A stretch of DNA of 37,905 nucleotides from Phycisphaerales bacterium (GTDB lineage: Bacteria; Planctomycetota; Phycisphaerae; Phycisphaerales; UBA1924). The notes under the pieces are model-generated. The model saw only the letters and a list, made by a program, of their open reading frames with translations, did not search any database and had not been told where the DNA came from. The stretch is taken from positions 1 to 37,905 of the forward strand of contig JADLFE010000041.1 in NCBI GenBank assembly GCA_020845755.1, in the 5' to 3' direction. The translations under genes were made by a program, and so were the position numbers. Below, one piece after another: positions 20,257 through 27,597 of this stretch (its first letter is position 1; each line of letters begins with the position of its first letter).

Positions 20257-20876
20257 GACGCGCTCCCCAGGGGCTTGGCGGGCACGGGCGGGCGATAGCC
20301 GTCGGCGACGATGAACATCTCGCGCGAGACGTCGCGGCTGGAGTCGGGCTTGAAGCCCTTGACGCGCGTGAAGAGTGCGCGGACCTCACGCAGAAGTTCC
20401 GGGAACTCTTCGCCCTCGAGGACTTTCATCGCGAGCGATCCGCCGGGTGAAAGGAGCGGCGGGAGAATCTCGAGCACGCGGCGGCAGAGGCGGACGGAGA
20501 GGAAGTCGTCGCCGTGCCCGGTGGTTGAGGGCGCCATGTCGCTCAGGACGACATCGAAGAGCGAGCCGGAGAGATCGAGAAGCGTTGCGGGCTCAACCTT
20601 GAAGATGTCTCCCTGCACCGTGCGAGCGCCGGGCGCGACATTCGGCCCGACGGGCTGGAGGTCGACGCCGACGACGAGGCCCTTGTTGCCGACGGTCTTG
20701 GCCGCGACCTGCATCCACGAGCCGGGTGCGCAGCCGAGATCGAGGACGCGATCGCCGGAGCGAACGATGCGGAACTTGTCGTTGATTTCGAGGAGTTTGT
20801 AGGCCGAGCGAGCGACGTAGCCCTCGGCCTTGGCCTGCTTGAAGTATCGGTCGTGGAGCTTGCGGGGCTGGGGCAT
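20253..20876 (-). CDS. rlmE: 23S rRNA (uridine-2'-O)-methyltransferase RlmE/FtsJ
   Basis: Methylates the 2'-OH of U2552 (E. coli numbering) in the 23S rRNA A-loop, using S-adenosylmethionine, late in 50S assembly. The 207-residue protein has the whole FtsJ layout: RSAYKLLEI, the SAM-binding VLDLGCAPGSW (residues 44-54), LSDMAPSTTG and SLAMKVLEG. The catalytic K-D-K-E tetrad is Lys27, Asp113, Lys151, Glu186, matching K38/D124/K164/E199 of E. coli. The length agrees with the family (209 in E. coli). The ribosome site is weak. It starts 24 nt after iscX and overlaps the following vWA gene by 4 nt. Confidence 0.97.
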   Translation of the reverse strand: MPQPRKLHDRYFKQAKAEGYVARSAYKLLEINDKFRIVRSGDRVLDLGCAPGSWMQVAAKTVGNKGLVVGVDLQPVGPNVAPGARTVQGDIFKVEPATLLDLSGSLFDVVLSDMAPSTTGHGDDFLSVRLCRRVLEILPPLLSPGGSLAMKVLEGEEFPELLREVRALFTRVKGFKPDSSRDVSREMFIVADGYRPPVPAKPLGSAS

Positions 20877-20900
20877 TGCTGCGATGGTACGCGTGCCGGA

Positions 20901-21131
20901 CTAATCCTCGTCGCGGTCGGCGTCTTGGAGTTCCTCGATCCAGAGGCGTTGGATCTCTTCGAGGATGCGTTCGTTCACGGGATGATCGGGGTCGGGGGCA
21001 AAGCCGGGGAGAGCCTCGACCATTCTGCGGAGCTCGGTGAAACGTACACGGAGGGGGTCTACGCCTGCTTGTCGCTCGGCGAGTTGGACGGCGATCGTGT
21101 CGATGTCAAGCCAGCCGAATTCGCGCGCCAT
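20901..21131 (-). CDS. iscX: IscX-like Fe-S assembly accessory protein
   Basis: A small acidic protein of 76 residues, similar in size to E. coli IscX (66). The segment VRFTELRRMVEALPGF...NERILEEIQRLWIEE closely follows the IscX pattern (VRFTD....I..L..F....NEKILEAI...WL.E). IscX binds IscS and iron and modulates Fe-S cluster assembly. It lies 30 bp after the ferredoxin gene, as iscX does in isc operons of Proteobacteria, although iscS, iscU and hscAB are absent here. AGGA lies 6 nt before the ATG. Confidence 0.9.
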   Translation of the reverse strand: MAREFGWLDIDTIAVQLAERQAGVDPLRVRFTELRRMVEALPGFAPDPDHPVNERILEEIQRLWIEELQDADRDED

Positions 21132-21161
21132 GCCGCGTCCTTTCAGCCATCGCGGAGAGAG

Positions 21162-21560
21162 TTAGTGCGGGAGTTCCTTGACGGCGTTGCGGTTCCATGC
21201 CGGGACGCGAACGACGATCGGCCCCTTGCCGCGGACATCGCACTGGCACGAAAGGCGGCTGTTGCGTTGCAGGCCCGGCGCTTCCTCGACTCGATCTTCC
21301 TCGGCCTCGGTCGATTCGCTGAGTTGATCAATGCCCTTCTCGATGTAGATGTGGCATGTGGAGCAGGCGCAGACCCCGCCGCAGGCGTGCTCGATGTTGA
21401 TGCCGGCCTCGAGGGCGACCTCAAGGAGGTGCGCGCCGAGCGGGGCGTTGACGGTGACCTCGGGCTCGTCCTTGCCGGTGAGGCTGTGGGGGTCCTCCAT
21501 GACGAATGTCACGGGGACGATCGGCGGGTCGTTGATGTGATCCGAGTGGCGAAGGCCCAT
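21162..21560 (-). CDS. fdx: [2Fe-2S] ferredoxin, Isc/adrenodoxin type
   Basis: Electron carrier probably serving Fe-S cluster assembly. From ATG 21560 it has 132 residues. The [2Fe-2S] ligands are Cys60, Cys66, Cys69 (in ACGGVCACSTCH) and Cys105 (in RLSCQC), the adrenodoxin/Isc-Fdx spacing. Cys64, between the first two ligands, is also usual in the Isc type. GGAG lies 6 nt before ATG 21560; the frame is open upstream to 21638 but that part lacks support. It has about 20 more residues at the N-terminus than E. coli Fdx. It is the first gene of the fdx-iscX-rlmE-vWA run. Confidence 0.93.
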   Translation of the reverse strand: MGLRHSDHINDPPIVPVTFVMEDPHSLTGKDEPEVTVNAPLGAHLLEVALEAGINIEHACGGVCACSTCHIYIEKGIDQLSESTEAEEDRVEEAPGLQRNSRLSCQCDVRGKGPIVVRVPAWNRNAVKELPH

Positions 21561-21711
21561 CAGTGGCTCCGTCGTCAGTTGTCGAGGGTGCGGACGAATC
21601 TCAGCCGCGGCTGAGTATAGCGCCGCGTGAACGGGCACCCGAGGTGTTGAGCGTGTCGGGCTCGCGATCGAGGGGCGGCAGAGTTTGAAATGAGCGGTGC
21701 GAGTCGTTCGA

Positions 21712-21812
21712 TCATGACCCGTGCATCCAGAACCGCGAATGACGATTGTCGGGATGTCTCGGACGGGTCATGAATCAGACAATCGGGTCTCGAAACCCGG
21801 TGTGGACGATTG
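21712..21812 (+). promoter_or_regulatory. Leader with overlapping inverted repeats before the GT2 gene
   Basis: TCATGACCCGT (21712-21722) is complementary to ACGGGTCATGA (21763-21773). CGATTGTC (21743-21750), inside that loop, is complementary to GACAATCG (21778-21785), outside it, a pseudoknot-like arrangement. CAATCG (21780-21785) can instead pair with CGATTG (21807-21812), enclosing the hairpin CGGGT/ACCCG. The second and third pairings exclude each other. The block ends 18 nt before ATG 21831. It may be a regulatory RNA leader or a cluster of protein-binding sites. Confidence 0.45.
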
Positions 21813-21830
21813 GGCCTAGGCTTTGGGCTC

Positions 21831-22673
21831 ATGACCTCGATGCCACAGGCTGCTCAACCGGATCTTGGCCGCGCCGCCGAAACGGGGCCCGAAGTCTCTG
21901 GGCTGGGAGCGCCGAGGGTTTCGGTGGTTGCGCCCGCGCACAACGAGGAAGAGAACATCGACCGGCTGGTGCAGGAAGTCCACGACGCGCTGGCGCCGCG
22001 CGGCATCTCGTTCGAGTTCATCGTGGTCGACGACGGCTCGACGGACTCGACCAGGGTCAGGGTGCAGGCGCTGATGCGTGATCGCCCGTGGCTGCGGTGC
22101 GTCGCGATGACGCGCACGCCCCCGGGCAAGGGCAACGGGCAGTCGGCGGCGTTTCACGCGGGCTTTCGTGCGACGCGTGGCGAGTTTGTCGCCGTGCTCG
22201 ACGCTGATCTGCAGAACGATCCGGCAGAGATCCCGCAGATGCTGGATCTGCTGATGGCGCAGCAGGCCGACATGGTGCAGGGTGATCGCTCGCACGCGAG
22301 GAAGGACAACGCGATCCGCAAGGTCGGCTCGTGGGTCGGACGGGTATTTCGTAAGGTGCTCCTGGGTGACACAATCCGCGACACCGGTTGCTCGCTTCGC
22401 CTGATGAAGCGTGAGATTGCCGTGCAACTCCCGCTGGAATTCCGGGGCATGCACCGGTTCATCCCCGTGACGGCCCGGCACCTTGGGTACAAGGTCGTGG
22501 AAATGCCCGTGAAACACAGGCCGCGGATCGCAGGCGTACCGAAGTATGGGCTCGGGATCGTGCAGCGAGCCATCCCAGGTCTGATCGACTGCTTTGCGGT
22601 GCGATACATGCGGAACCGGCGACGTCCCGTGAGCGGCGTGGAGGTCCCGCGCGACGGGACGGGCCCGCGATGA
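21831..22673 (+). CDS. Glycosyltransferase family 2, dolichol-phosphate-mannose-synthase-like
   Basis: Predicted to transfer a sugar from a nucleotide sugar to a polyprenyl phosphate on the cytoplasmic face. From ATG 21831 it has 280 residues in a GT-A fold: VSVVAPAHNEEENI (residues 30-43), FIVVDDGSTDS (63-73) and DADLQNDP (124-131, metal-binding DxD). The later part DTGCSLRLMKR and RPRIAGVPKYG matches the ArnC/Dpm1-like group. It has no C-terminal TM helices, unlike ArnC. The start is uncertain: TTG 21810 is in frame upstream and no strong ribosome site is seen. The stop overlaps the next gene (LAB_N) by ATGA, a pairing known from other bacteria where the product modifies lipid A or surface glycans. 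Confidence 0.92.
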   Translation: MTSMPQAAQPDLGRAAETGPEVSGLGAPRVSVVAPAHNEEENIDRLVQEVHDALAPRGISFEFIVVDDGSTDSTRVRVQALMRDRPWLRCVAMTRTPPGKGNGQSAAFHAGFRATRGEFVAVLDADLQNDPAEIPQMLDLLMAQQADMVQGDRSHARKDNAIRKVGSWVGRVFRKVLLGDTIRDTGCSLRLMKREIAVQLPLEFRGMHRFIPVTARHLGYKVVEMPVKHRPRIAGVPKYGLGIVQRAIPGLIDCFAVRYMRNRRRPVSGVEVPRDGTGPR

Positions 22674-23359
22674 GCCAGCCACGCAGACGATTGAAGTGGG
22701 AGCCCGGCGCCGCGATGGCGTTGGTGCTGTTCCTTGGCGCGTGGCTGGCGTTCGGTCCGTCGAGCGGGCCGAAGTTCGATCTGACAGAAGACTCGATCCG
22801 ACTGAACGTTCGCGTAGGCACGACGCGCGGCGTGCTGGAGGCGTGTGGCATCGGAGAGGCCGCGGGAGAGCCCGTGTTCTACCTGCACATGAAGGGCGTG
22901 GCGACGCCGCACAAATTCGCCAGTGGCGACGAGGTTCGCGGGCTCTTTGGTCGCGAGGTCTATGACACGGTCATCGCGCAGCGGCAGAACTGGGTGTTCA
23001 AGGTCTTGAACATCACGTCGTGGTGGAACGTGGTGTGGGTCGGGATCGGCATGATGGGGCAGATTGCTTTCTCGGGGCGGATGATCCTGCAGTGGCTAAC
23101 CAGTGAGAAGCACCGGCGGAGCGTGATCAGCGAGTCGTTCTGGTGGTTCAGTTTGATCGGAGCAGCCCTGCTTTTCAGTTATTTCGTCTGGCGACAGGAC
23201 CCGGTCGGAATCCTGGGACAGGCCCCGGGTATCGTGATCTATGCCCGCAACCTGAGGCTGATTTACAAACAACGACGGCGCGACGCGAGGCAGGCAGCGG
23301 CCGATAACGGATCGCAAACCGAACCTTATCCGATCGATCAATCGCCAAACAAGGCGTGA
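22670..23359 (+). CDS. Membrane protein with lipid A biosynthesis N-terminal (LAB_N) domain
   Basis: A 229-residue inner-membrane protein. Residues about 13-29 are a TM helix, 31-115 form an extracytoplasmic domain of unknown kind, and 118-200 are the LAB_N domain with three hydrophobic segments (WWNVVWVGIGMMGQ, QWLTSEKHRRSVISESFWWFS, DPVGILGQAPGIVIYARNL). LAB_N proteins are small MtN3/SWEET-like membrane proteins often encoded beside ArnC/Dpm1-type GT2 genes and thought to help handle the lipid-linked sugar. Here it overlaps the GT2 gene by 4 nt. The N-terminal addition makes it about twice the size of minimal LAB_N proteins. The C-terminus is basic and polar. Confidence 0.9.
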   Translation: MSQPRRRLKWEPGAAMALVLFLGAWLAFGPSSGPKFDLTEDSIRLNVRVGTTRGVLEACGIGEAAGEPVFYLHMKGVATPHKFASGDEVRGLFGREVYDTVIAQRQNWVFKVLNITSWWNVVWVGIGMMGQIAFSGRMILQWLTSEKHRRSVISESFWWFSLIGAALLFSYFVWRQDPVGILGQAPGIVIYARNLRLIYKQRRRDARQAAADNGSQTEPYPIDQSPNKA

Positions 23360-23406
23360 CAGTTTGCCGCGGCGCGGTACGATGGTGGCCACTCTGGGGA
23401 CCGACA

Positions 23407-24057
23407 ATGAGCATGCGCCTCCTTCTCGACAACGACGTGATCTTCACACCGCGCGAGTCGCTTGCGCTGGCGCTGAAGACGGGTGTTGAGGAGGCGGAAC
23501 GCCGTGGGCGGATCATCATCGAGGTGCAGGGCGACGGGCGGCCGCTGGCGGATGAATTGCTTGCGGCCCCGCCCGACAACGCGTCGGGCATTCATGAACT
23601 GAAATTGATCTCTGCGGACCCGAAACTGCTGGTGGCCGAGACTCTGATGCAGGCGGCGGACTCGCTGCGACTGGCACGCCAGCACCAGAGCGCAGCCTCG
23701 GACAAGTTCCTGGCCAACGACACCGATGGCGCGCTCGACGAAGTCAAGAACGCCTTCAGTGTCTGGCAGGCGGTGCGCGATGCGTTCGAGAAATCGGCGC
23801 AGGTGCTTGGGACGCATCTCTTTGAGATCAGGTTTGACGTGGGCAACGGCGAGACCCGGACCGCCCGCGAGGATGTCGACGCGCTGACAGCGGCGCTGCG
23901 CGAGGTGCGCGACGCGATGGAATCCCAGGACTGGTCGGCCCTTGCCGACGCGATGGAATACGGCCTGTCGGGCGTGGTCGATCGCTGGGAAGTCATGTTG
24001 ACTGCCATTGCTCGCACCGTCCGCGAAGGCCGCGCCGGAGGCTCGCCCAAGGCATGA
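23407..24057 (+). CDS. Unrecognised cytosolic protein
   Basis: I do not recognise this 216-residue protein. It has no signal peptide or TM helix. The N-terminal part (to about residue 65) looks alpha/beta (RLLLDNDVIFTPRESLALALKTG, RIIIEVQGDGRPLADELL). The rest is predicted to be mostly helical and acidic. GGGGA lies 6 nt before ATG 23407; the frame is open upstream to 23356. It lies 47 bp after the LAB_N gene and its stop overlaps the next gene by 4 nt, so it is probably co-translated with that gene. Confidence 0.8.
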   Translation: MSMRLLLDNDVIFTPRESLALALKTGVEEAERRGRIIIEVQGDGRPLADELLAAPPDNASGIHELKLISADPKLLVAETLMQAADSLRLARQHQSAASDKFLANDTDGALDEVKNAFSVWQAVRDAFEKSAQVLGTHLFEIRFDVGNGETRTAREDVDALTAALREVRDAMESQDWSALADAMEYGLSGVVDRWEVMLTAIARTVREGRAGGSPKA

Positions 24058-24809
24058 CCGGCGCACGCACCGCAACTTCGATTGATCGCCTGATGGACGA
24101 GGCCAGTGAGGCCTTGGCCAGGGCTGATTATTTCGGCGCGCAGAGCAAGTGCGAGCGTGGCGCGACGATGGCGCGACGGGCCAACGACTTCGAGCGTCTG
24201 GGCCGCATCTGCATGCCGTGGCAGGAAGCACGTCGGCAGATCCGCCAGATCGCGGAGGACGCGGGTATGGTGGCGGCGGTGCCGCGGGTGGATGAGTACA
24301 CCGAGGGCGCGATCGCGCCGGGGTGCTATCTCCTGTGCCCGCCGGCGATCGCGATCGACGCCCATGAACTTCGCGACCACGCACGCCGGAAGAAGACGCC
24401 GGTGTATGTGCTGACACGCGAGCCGATTACCAAGGCGGGCCTGTGGCCGGTCGCGGCGATCCGCGCGGGCGGCGGGATCATGAGCCGCGCGATCCGCGTG
24501 CTGCGCCCCGGGCCGCTCGGCGCGGCGCACACGCAGAACGGCACGGTGCACGGCGATGCCAAGGCCATCCCGCCGATCGAGTGGTTCCTTGAGGCCGGCG
24601 AGTTGCTGGGCGACACGGCGATCGCGGCGCTGAATCCGCACGACCCGGCGGCGTGGCGAGTCGATGATCTTTTGGAAGCGATCGAGGCGATCCCCGAGCA
24701 CGAGAAATTGTTCCAGACGCTGCAGGCCGCGTGCTTTGCGGCGGCGAAAGAGCCGGTGCCCGACAAGCCGCGGCGCAGGCCGGTGGTGGACGATCCGGGT
24801 GGGTTCTGA
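24054..24809 (+). CDS. Unrecognised protein, helical N-terminus
   Basis: A 251-residue protein of unknown function. Residues about 9-72 form a helical-hairpin or TPR-like segment (LMDEASEALARADYFGAQSKCERGATMARR) of a kind I associate with conserved planctomycete proteins. Residues about 80-200 are alpha/beta with VPRVDEYTEGAIAPGCYLLCPP, and the C-terminus is Pro/Arg-rich. It has no signal or membrane segment. It overlaps the preceding unknown gene by ATGA and meets the glycine-zipper gene tail to tail. The tight coupling suggests the two unknown proteins act together. Confidence 0.8.
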   Translation: MTGARTATSIDRLMDEASEALARADYFGAQSKCERGATMARRANDFERLGRICMPWQEARRQIRQIAEDAGMVAAVPRVDEYTEGAIAPGCYLLCPPAIAIDAHELRDHARRKKTPVYVLTREPITKAGLWPVAAIRAGGGIMSRAIRVLRPGPLGAAHTQNGTVHGDAKAIPPIEWFLEAGELLGDTAIAALNPHDPAAWRVDDLLEAIEAIPEHEKLFQTLQAACFAAAKEPVPDKPRRRPVVDDPGGF

Positions 24810-24910
24810 GCGGCACCCTTGTGTCCGAACAGTTCAGCCCGCCGCGAGTGCGACGGGCCTTGTGGATTCCAGTTTGAGGGAGTGACGGTTGGGGCGAGTG
24901 ATTGGCGTGC

Positions 24911-25201
24911 TCAATCGCGATAGCGAGAGTTGCGTTCGTTCTGATCGCCGACAAACAGGCCGCCGATGCCGCCGATGATCGCGCCGATGGCGGCGCCTTC
25001 ACCCATGTTGCCGGACATGGCGCCGATGCCCATGCCGCCCAGCGCGCCCAGAGCGGCGCCGGAGAGACCGCCTTCGAGCGCGTTGTTGCACCCGGCGGTG
25101 AGCATGAGCGAGCCGAGCGTCGCGGCGACCAGCACGCGACGGCCCGCGATCCGCGACCCCAGCGAACCGGCCTTCATCCCACGATTCACGACGCACGACA
25201 T
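24911..25201 (-). CDS. Glycine-zipper lipoprotein
   Basis: A small predicted lipoprotein of 96 residues. Signal and lipobox end SLMLTAGC (Cys38). Residues about 43-85 are Gly/Ala-rich with GxxxG spacing (GGLSGAALGALGGMGIGAMS; GAAIGAIIGGIGGLFVGD), the glycine-zipper pattern of OmpA-like or YMGG-like envelope proteins. The C-terminus is charged (DQNERNSRYRD). GGAG lies 8 nt before ATG 25201; the frame is open to 25288. Such proteins sit in the outer membrane or periplasm and often respond to envelope stress, but the role here is not shown. Confidence 0.85.
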   Translation of the reverse strand: MSCVVNRGMKAGSLGSRIAGRRVLVAATLGSLMLTAGCNNALEGGLSGAALGALGGMGIGAMSGNMGEGAAIGAIIGGIGGLFVGDQNERNSRYRD

Positions 25202-25500
25202 GGCTTTCACTCCTTGGTCCAAGGGTCGGGAGGCCGAACGCCGGCCGCCGTCCCTGTACTTGTCGACATTGTACCGGCCCCGTTGCACAAAGTTTAGACG
25301 GCACTAACCTGCGAAAGTTCCGCCTGCGGGGCCTGTGGTAATACGCCGAGGATATGGGGCGGTTCGTTTGGGTTTGATTTGCATCCGCGAATCTTCATGC
25401 GGAAAAGAGCCAACACAATCGGGCGGGAACGCAATCGTCGAATTCCGCATGCTTTTTGCACGGAGCGTCCGCGCGCGGCGGTTTCCCAGCCCGGTGTGTC
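25202..25500. promoter_or_regulatory. Region upstream of the glycine-zipper gene
   Basis: This 299-bp gap lies between the glycine-zipper start (25201) and the LON-domain stop (25501), both minus strand. On the minus strand TACAAT (25268-25273) could be a -10 element for the lipoprotein gene; no good -35 box stands at the usual distance. The right half is less GC-rich than its surroundings. No gene is supported. Confidence 0.35.
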
Positions 25501-26208
25501 TCAATTCCAACTGCAGCCCTTGGGCCAATCCTGGGGGCGTTGCTTGGCTGCACGGCGGATCAGGTCTTCCAGGCCGTGGAGTTCACGCTCGATCAGATCG
25601 GCGCGGCGTTTGAGGCTCTCCTCGGAGAGCAGTTTGTAGCGGAGCGTGTGGTCGGTGAGGATCGTAAACGAGATGACCTCGAGCAGGGCGGCGGTGGGAA
25701 TCTCTGGGTTACGAAGGAAGTCCAGCATGGGCTTGGCGACGCGCATCTGGGCGAGCGGACCCTCGGCCAGCGATTCGCTCAGTCGGCGGCGCAGGTCGGC
25801 CAGATCTTCGTTCTCATTCGTCTCGAGGCCGAATGGCTCGAGCATCGCGATGCGATAGAGGCGATCTTCGCTGGCGGGGAGTTCCTTGATGATCCGTGCC
25901 CGGCAGACGCCCTGGAGCAGCACGTTGTATCGCCCGTCGTCGAGCTTTTCGTGCTCGACGATCTGGCCGACGCACACGGCGGGCTTGAGCGGCGGACGCC
26001 CGTGGTATTGCTCTTTCCATTTGGCGCCGGCGAAGACGGCCATGGCGATCTGGCCCGAGGTGTCAAGCACCGAGTCGATCATCTGGCGGTAGCGCGGCTC
26101 AAAGATATGGAAGGGCGCGATCTGCTGCGGGAGCAGGGTGACCGTGTCGAGCGGGAAGAGCGGCATGGGGCGCCCGAAGTTGACCTGAATGGAAGATTCC
26201 GTGGTCAC
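25501..26208 (-). CDS. LON substrate-binding-domain protein (no ATPase or protease domain)
   Basis: A 235-residue protein made up of the Lon N-terminal (LAN/PUA-like) domain: MPLFPLDTVTLLPQQIAPFHIFEPRYRQMI (from residue 15), VCVGQIVEHEKLDDGRYNVLLQGVCRARI, then a helical region. Stand-alone LON-domain proteins are widespread and have unclear function, presumably peptide or protein binding. There is no Walker motif and no Ser-Lys protease dyad, so it is not a protease. GTG start 26208 has GGAG 9 nt upstream. It lies 76 bp after the YhaM-like gene on the same strand and may be co-transcribed. Confidence 0.92.
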   Translation of the reverse strand: MTTESSIQVNFGRPMPLFPLDTVTLLPQQIAPFHIFEPRYRQMIDSVLDTSGQIAMAVFAGAKWKEQYHGRPPLKPAVCVGQIVEHEKLDDGRYNVLLQGVCRARIIKELPASEDRLYRIAMLEPFGLETNENEDLADLRRRLSESLAEGPLAQMRVAKPMLDFLRNPEIPTAALLEVISFTILTDHTLRYKLLSEESLKRRADLIERELHGLEDLIRRAAKQRPQDWPKGCSWN

Positions 26209-26284
26209 GTTCGCTGGCTCCGTGCAACGCTGTCATGGATTCGCGGAAGCGGTGGCCTCGGATGCTGCGGGACCGGCCGCAAAT

Positions 26285-27322
26285 TCAACTCAGGGGGTCG
26301 GGGCGATAGAGTTTGGTCTCCAGGGCCCACTGCTTCTCGGTGAAATTACCGCCCAGGTCGAAGCCGCCGGTGCGATCGGGGCGAGCGGCTGCCAGGGCCA
26401 TGGTGGTCTTGGCGTCGAGGTTGTCGAGGATGGAAACGAGGATCGCCTCGGGAGTGGCGGGGACCTTGGCGGCGCCGAACTCGAGTTCGCCGTGGTGAGA
26501 GACGATGATGTGCTGGAGGACCAAGATCGCGCCGGGCGGGAGGCGCTGGCCTGTCTCGCGCATGACCTGCTGGGCCTTGTCGTGGAGCATGATCGCGCCC
26601 TCGACGATGTGCCCGATGAGTTCGCCGCGATCCGTGTATGAGAACGCGCGGTCGTAGGCGAGTTCGCGTGTTTTTCCGAGGTCATGGAGGAACAGGCCCA
26701 TCATGACCAGGTCGCGGTTGATCTTCGGATAGAGCGGGCAGACGCGATCGGCGAGCTTGAGGAGCGAGAGCGTGTGCTCCAGCAGGCCGCCGAGATAGGC
26801 GTGGTGCATGCTCTTGGCGGCGGGGCACTGGCGGAAGGCGTCCATGAGGAACGCGTCGTCGAGATAGGCCTTGGCGAGCGCCTTCATCGCGGGGTGTGCG
26901 AGCGTGTTCAGGAGTTCGAGGAGTTCGGCGAACATCTCGGCGGCCGGGCGCTTGGAGCACGGCAGGAGGTCGCGCATCTGATCGGGCGTGGGCTCGATCG
27001 GATCGATGGTGTGGATGATGAACTGGAGTTCGCCCTGGTAGGGCTGGGTCTCGCCCTCGACCCACACGAAGCCGTCGGTGGGGAGGCGGCGGAAGGTCGA
27101 TTCATCGATCGACCACATGCGGCCGGGCATCTCGCCGGTCTTGTCGCCCAGGAGGCAGCGGAGGTAGGGCTTGTCGTTGCGGGTCTTTCCAAGTTGCGCG
27201 TTGGCGATCGAGAACGCGCCGGCGACGCGTTCAACGCCCGCGAGTTCGGCGATGAACTTTCGCCCAAGCGCCGGGGTGTTGGCATTCTTCGGACCAGCGG
27301 GCGCACCAGTAGACATCGACAT
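26285..27322 (-). CDS. HD-domain 3'-5' exoribonuclease, YhaM-like
   Basis: Predicted metal-dependent 3'-5' exoribonuclease. From ATG 27322 it has 345 residues, close to B. subtilis YhaM (314). Residues about 22-112 form an OB-fold nucleic-acid-binding domain (GKTRNDKPYLRCLLGDKTGEM). Residues about 165-330 form an HD domain: SMHHAYLGGLLEHTLSLLKLA (His173/174, His183), FLHDLGKTREL (His213-Asp214), and further ligand candidates His238, His276/277 and Asp300. GGAAGGAA lies a few bases before the ATG. It is upstream of the LON-domain gene. An nrnA-like gene, which clears short RNA ends, is encoded 1.2 kb away on the same strand. Confidence 0.9.
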   Translation of the reverse strand: MSMSTGAPAGPKNANTPALGRKFIAELAGVERVAGAFSIANAQLGKTRNDKPYLRCLLGDKTGEMPGRMWSIDESTFRRLPTDGFVWVEGETQPYQGELQFIIHTIDPIEPTPDQMRDLLPCSKRPAAEMFAELLELLNTLAHPAMKALAKAYLDDAFLMDAFRQCPAAKSMHHAYLGGLLEHTLSLLKLADRVCPLYPKINRDLVMMGLFLHDLGKTRELAYDRAFSYTDRGELIGHIVEGAIMLHDKAQQVMRETGQRLPPGAILVLQHIIVSHHGELEFGAAKVPATPEAILVSILDNLDAKTTMALAAARPDRTGGFDLGGNFTEKQWALETKLYRPDPLS

Positions 27323-27597
27323 GCAGGTTCCTTCCCTCAACGCCGGTGTCTCCGGCGCGAATTCTCAGTACGCCGAATGATAGCGGAATGCAGCCCGCGG
27401 CACGAGGGCGTCGCGCCCGAAACGTCACTCACACCCGGCGAGCGACTTCATCGCTTCCACGGCGTCGTCTTCGAGGATGGGACGCGATCGCGGGCGGTCA
27501 ACGCCGGGAGCCGGACCATCTCGCCCGTGCCCATCCCCGCACAACACGTCATGCGGAGGTGTTCCCGCGGCGTCGCAACGAGTTGCGGGGATCGAGG

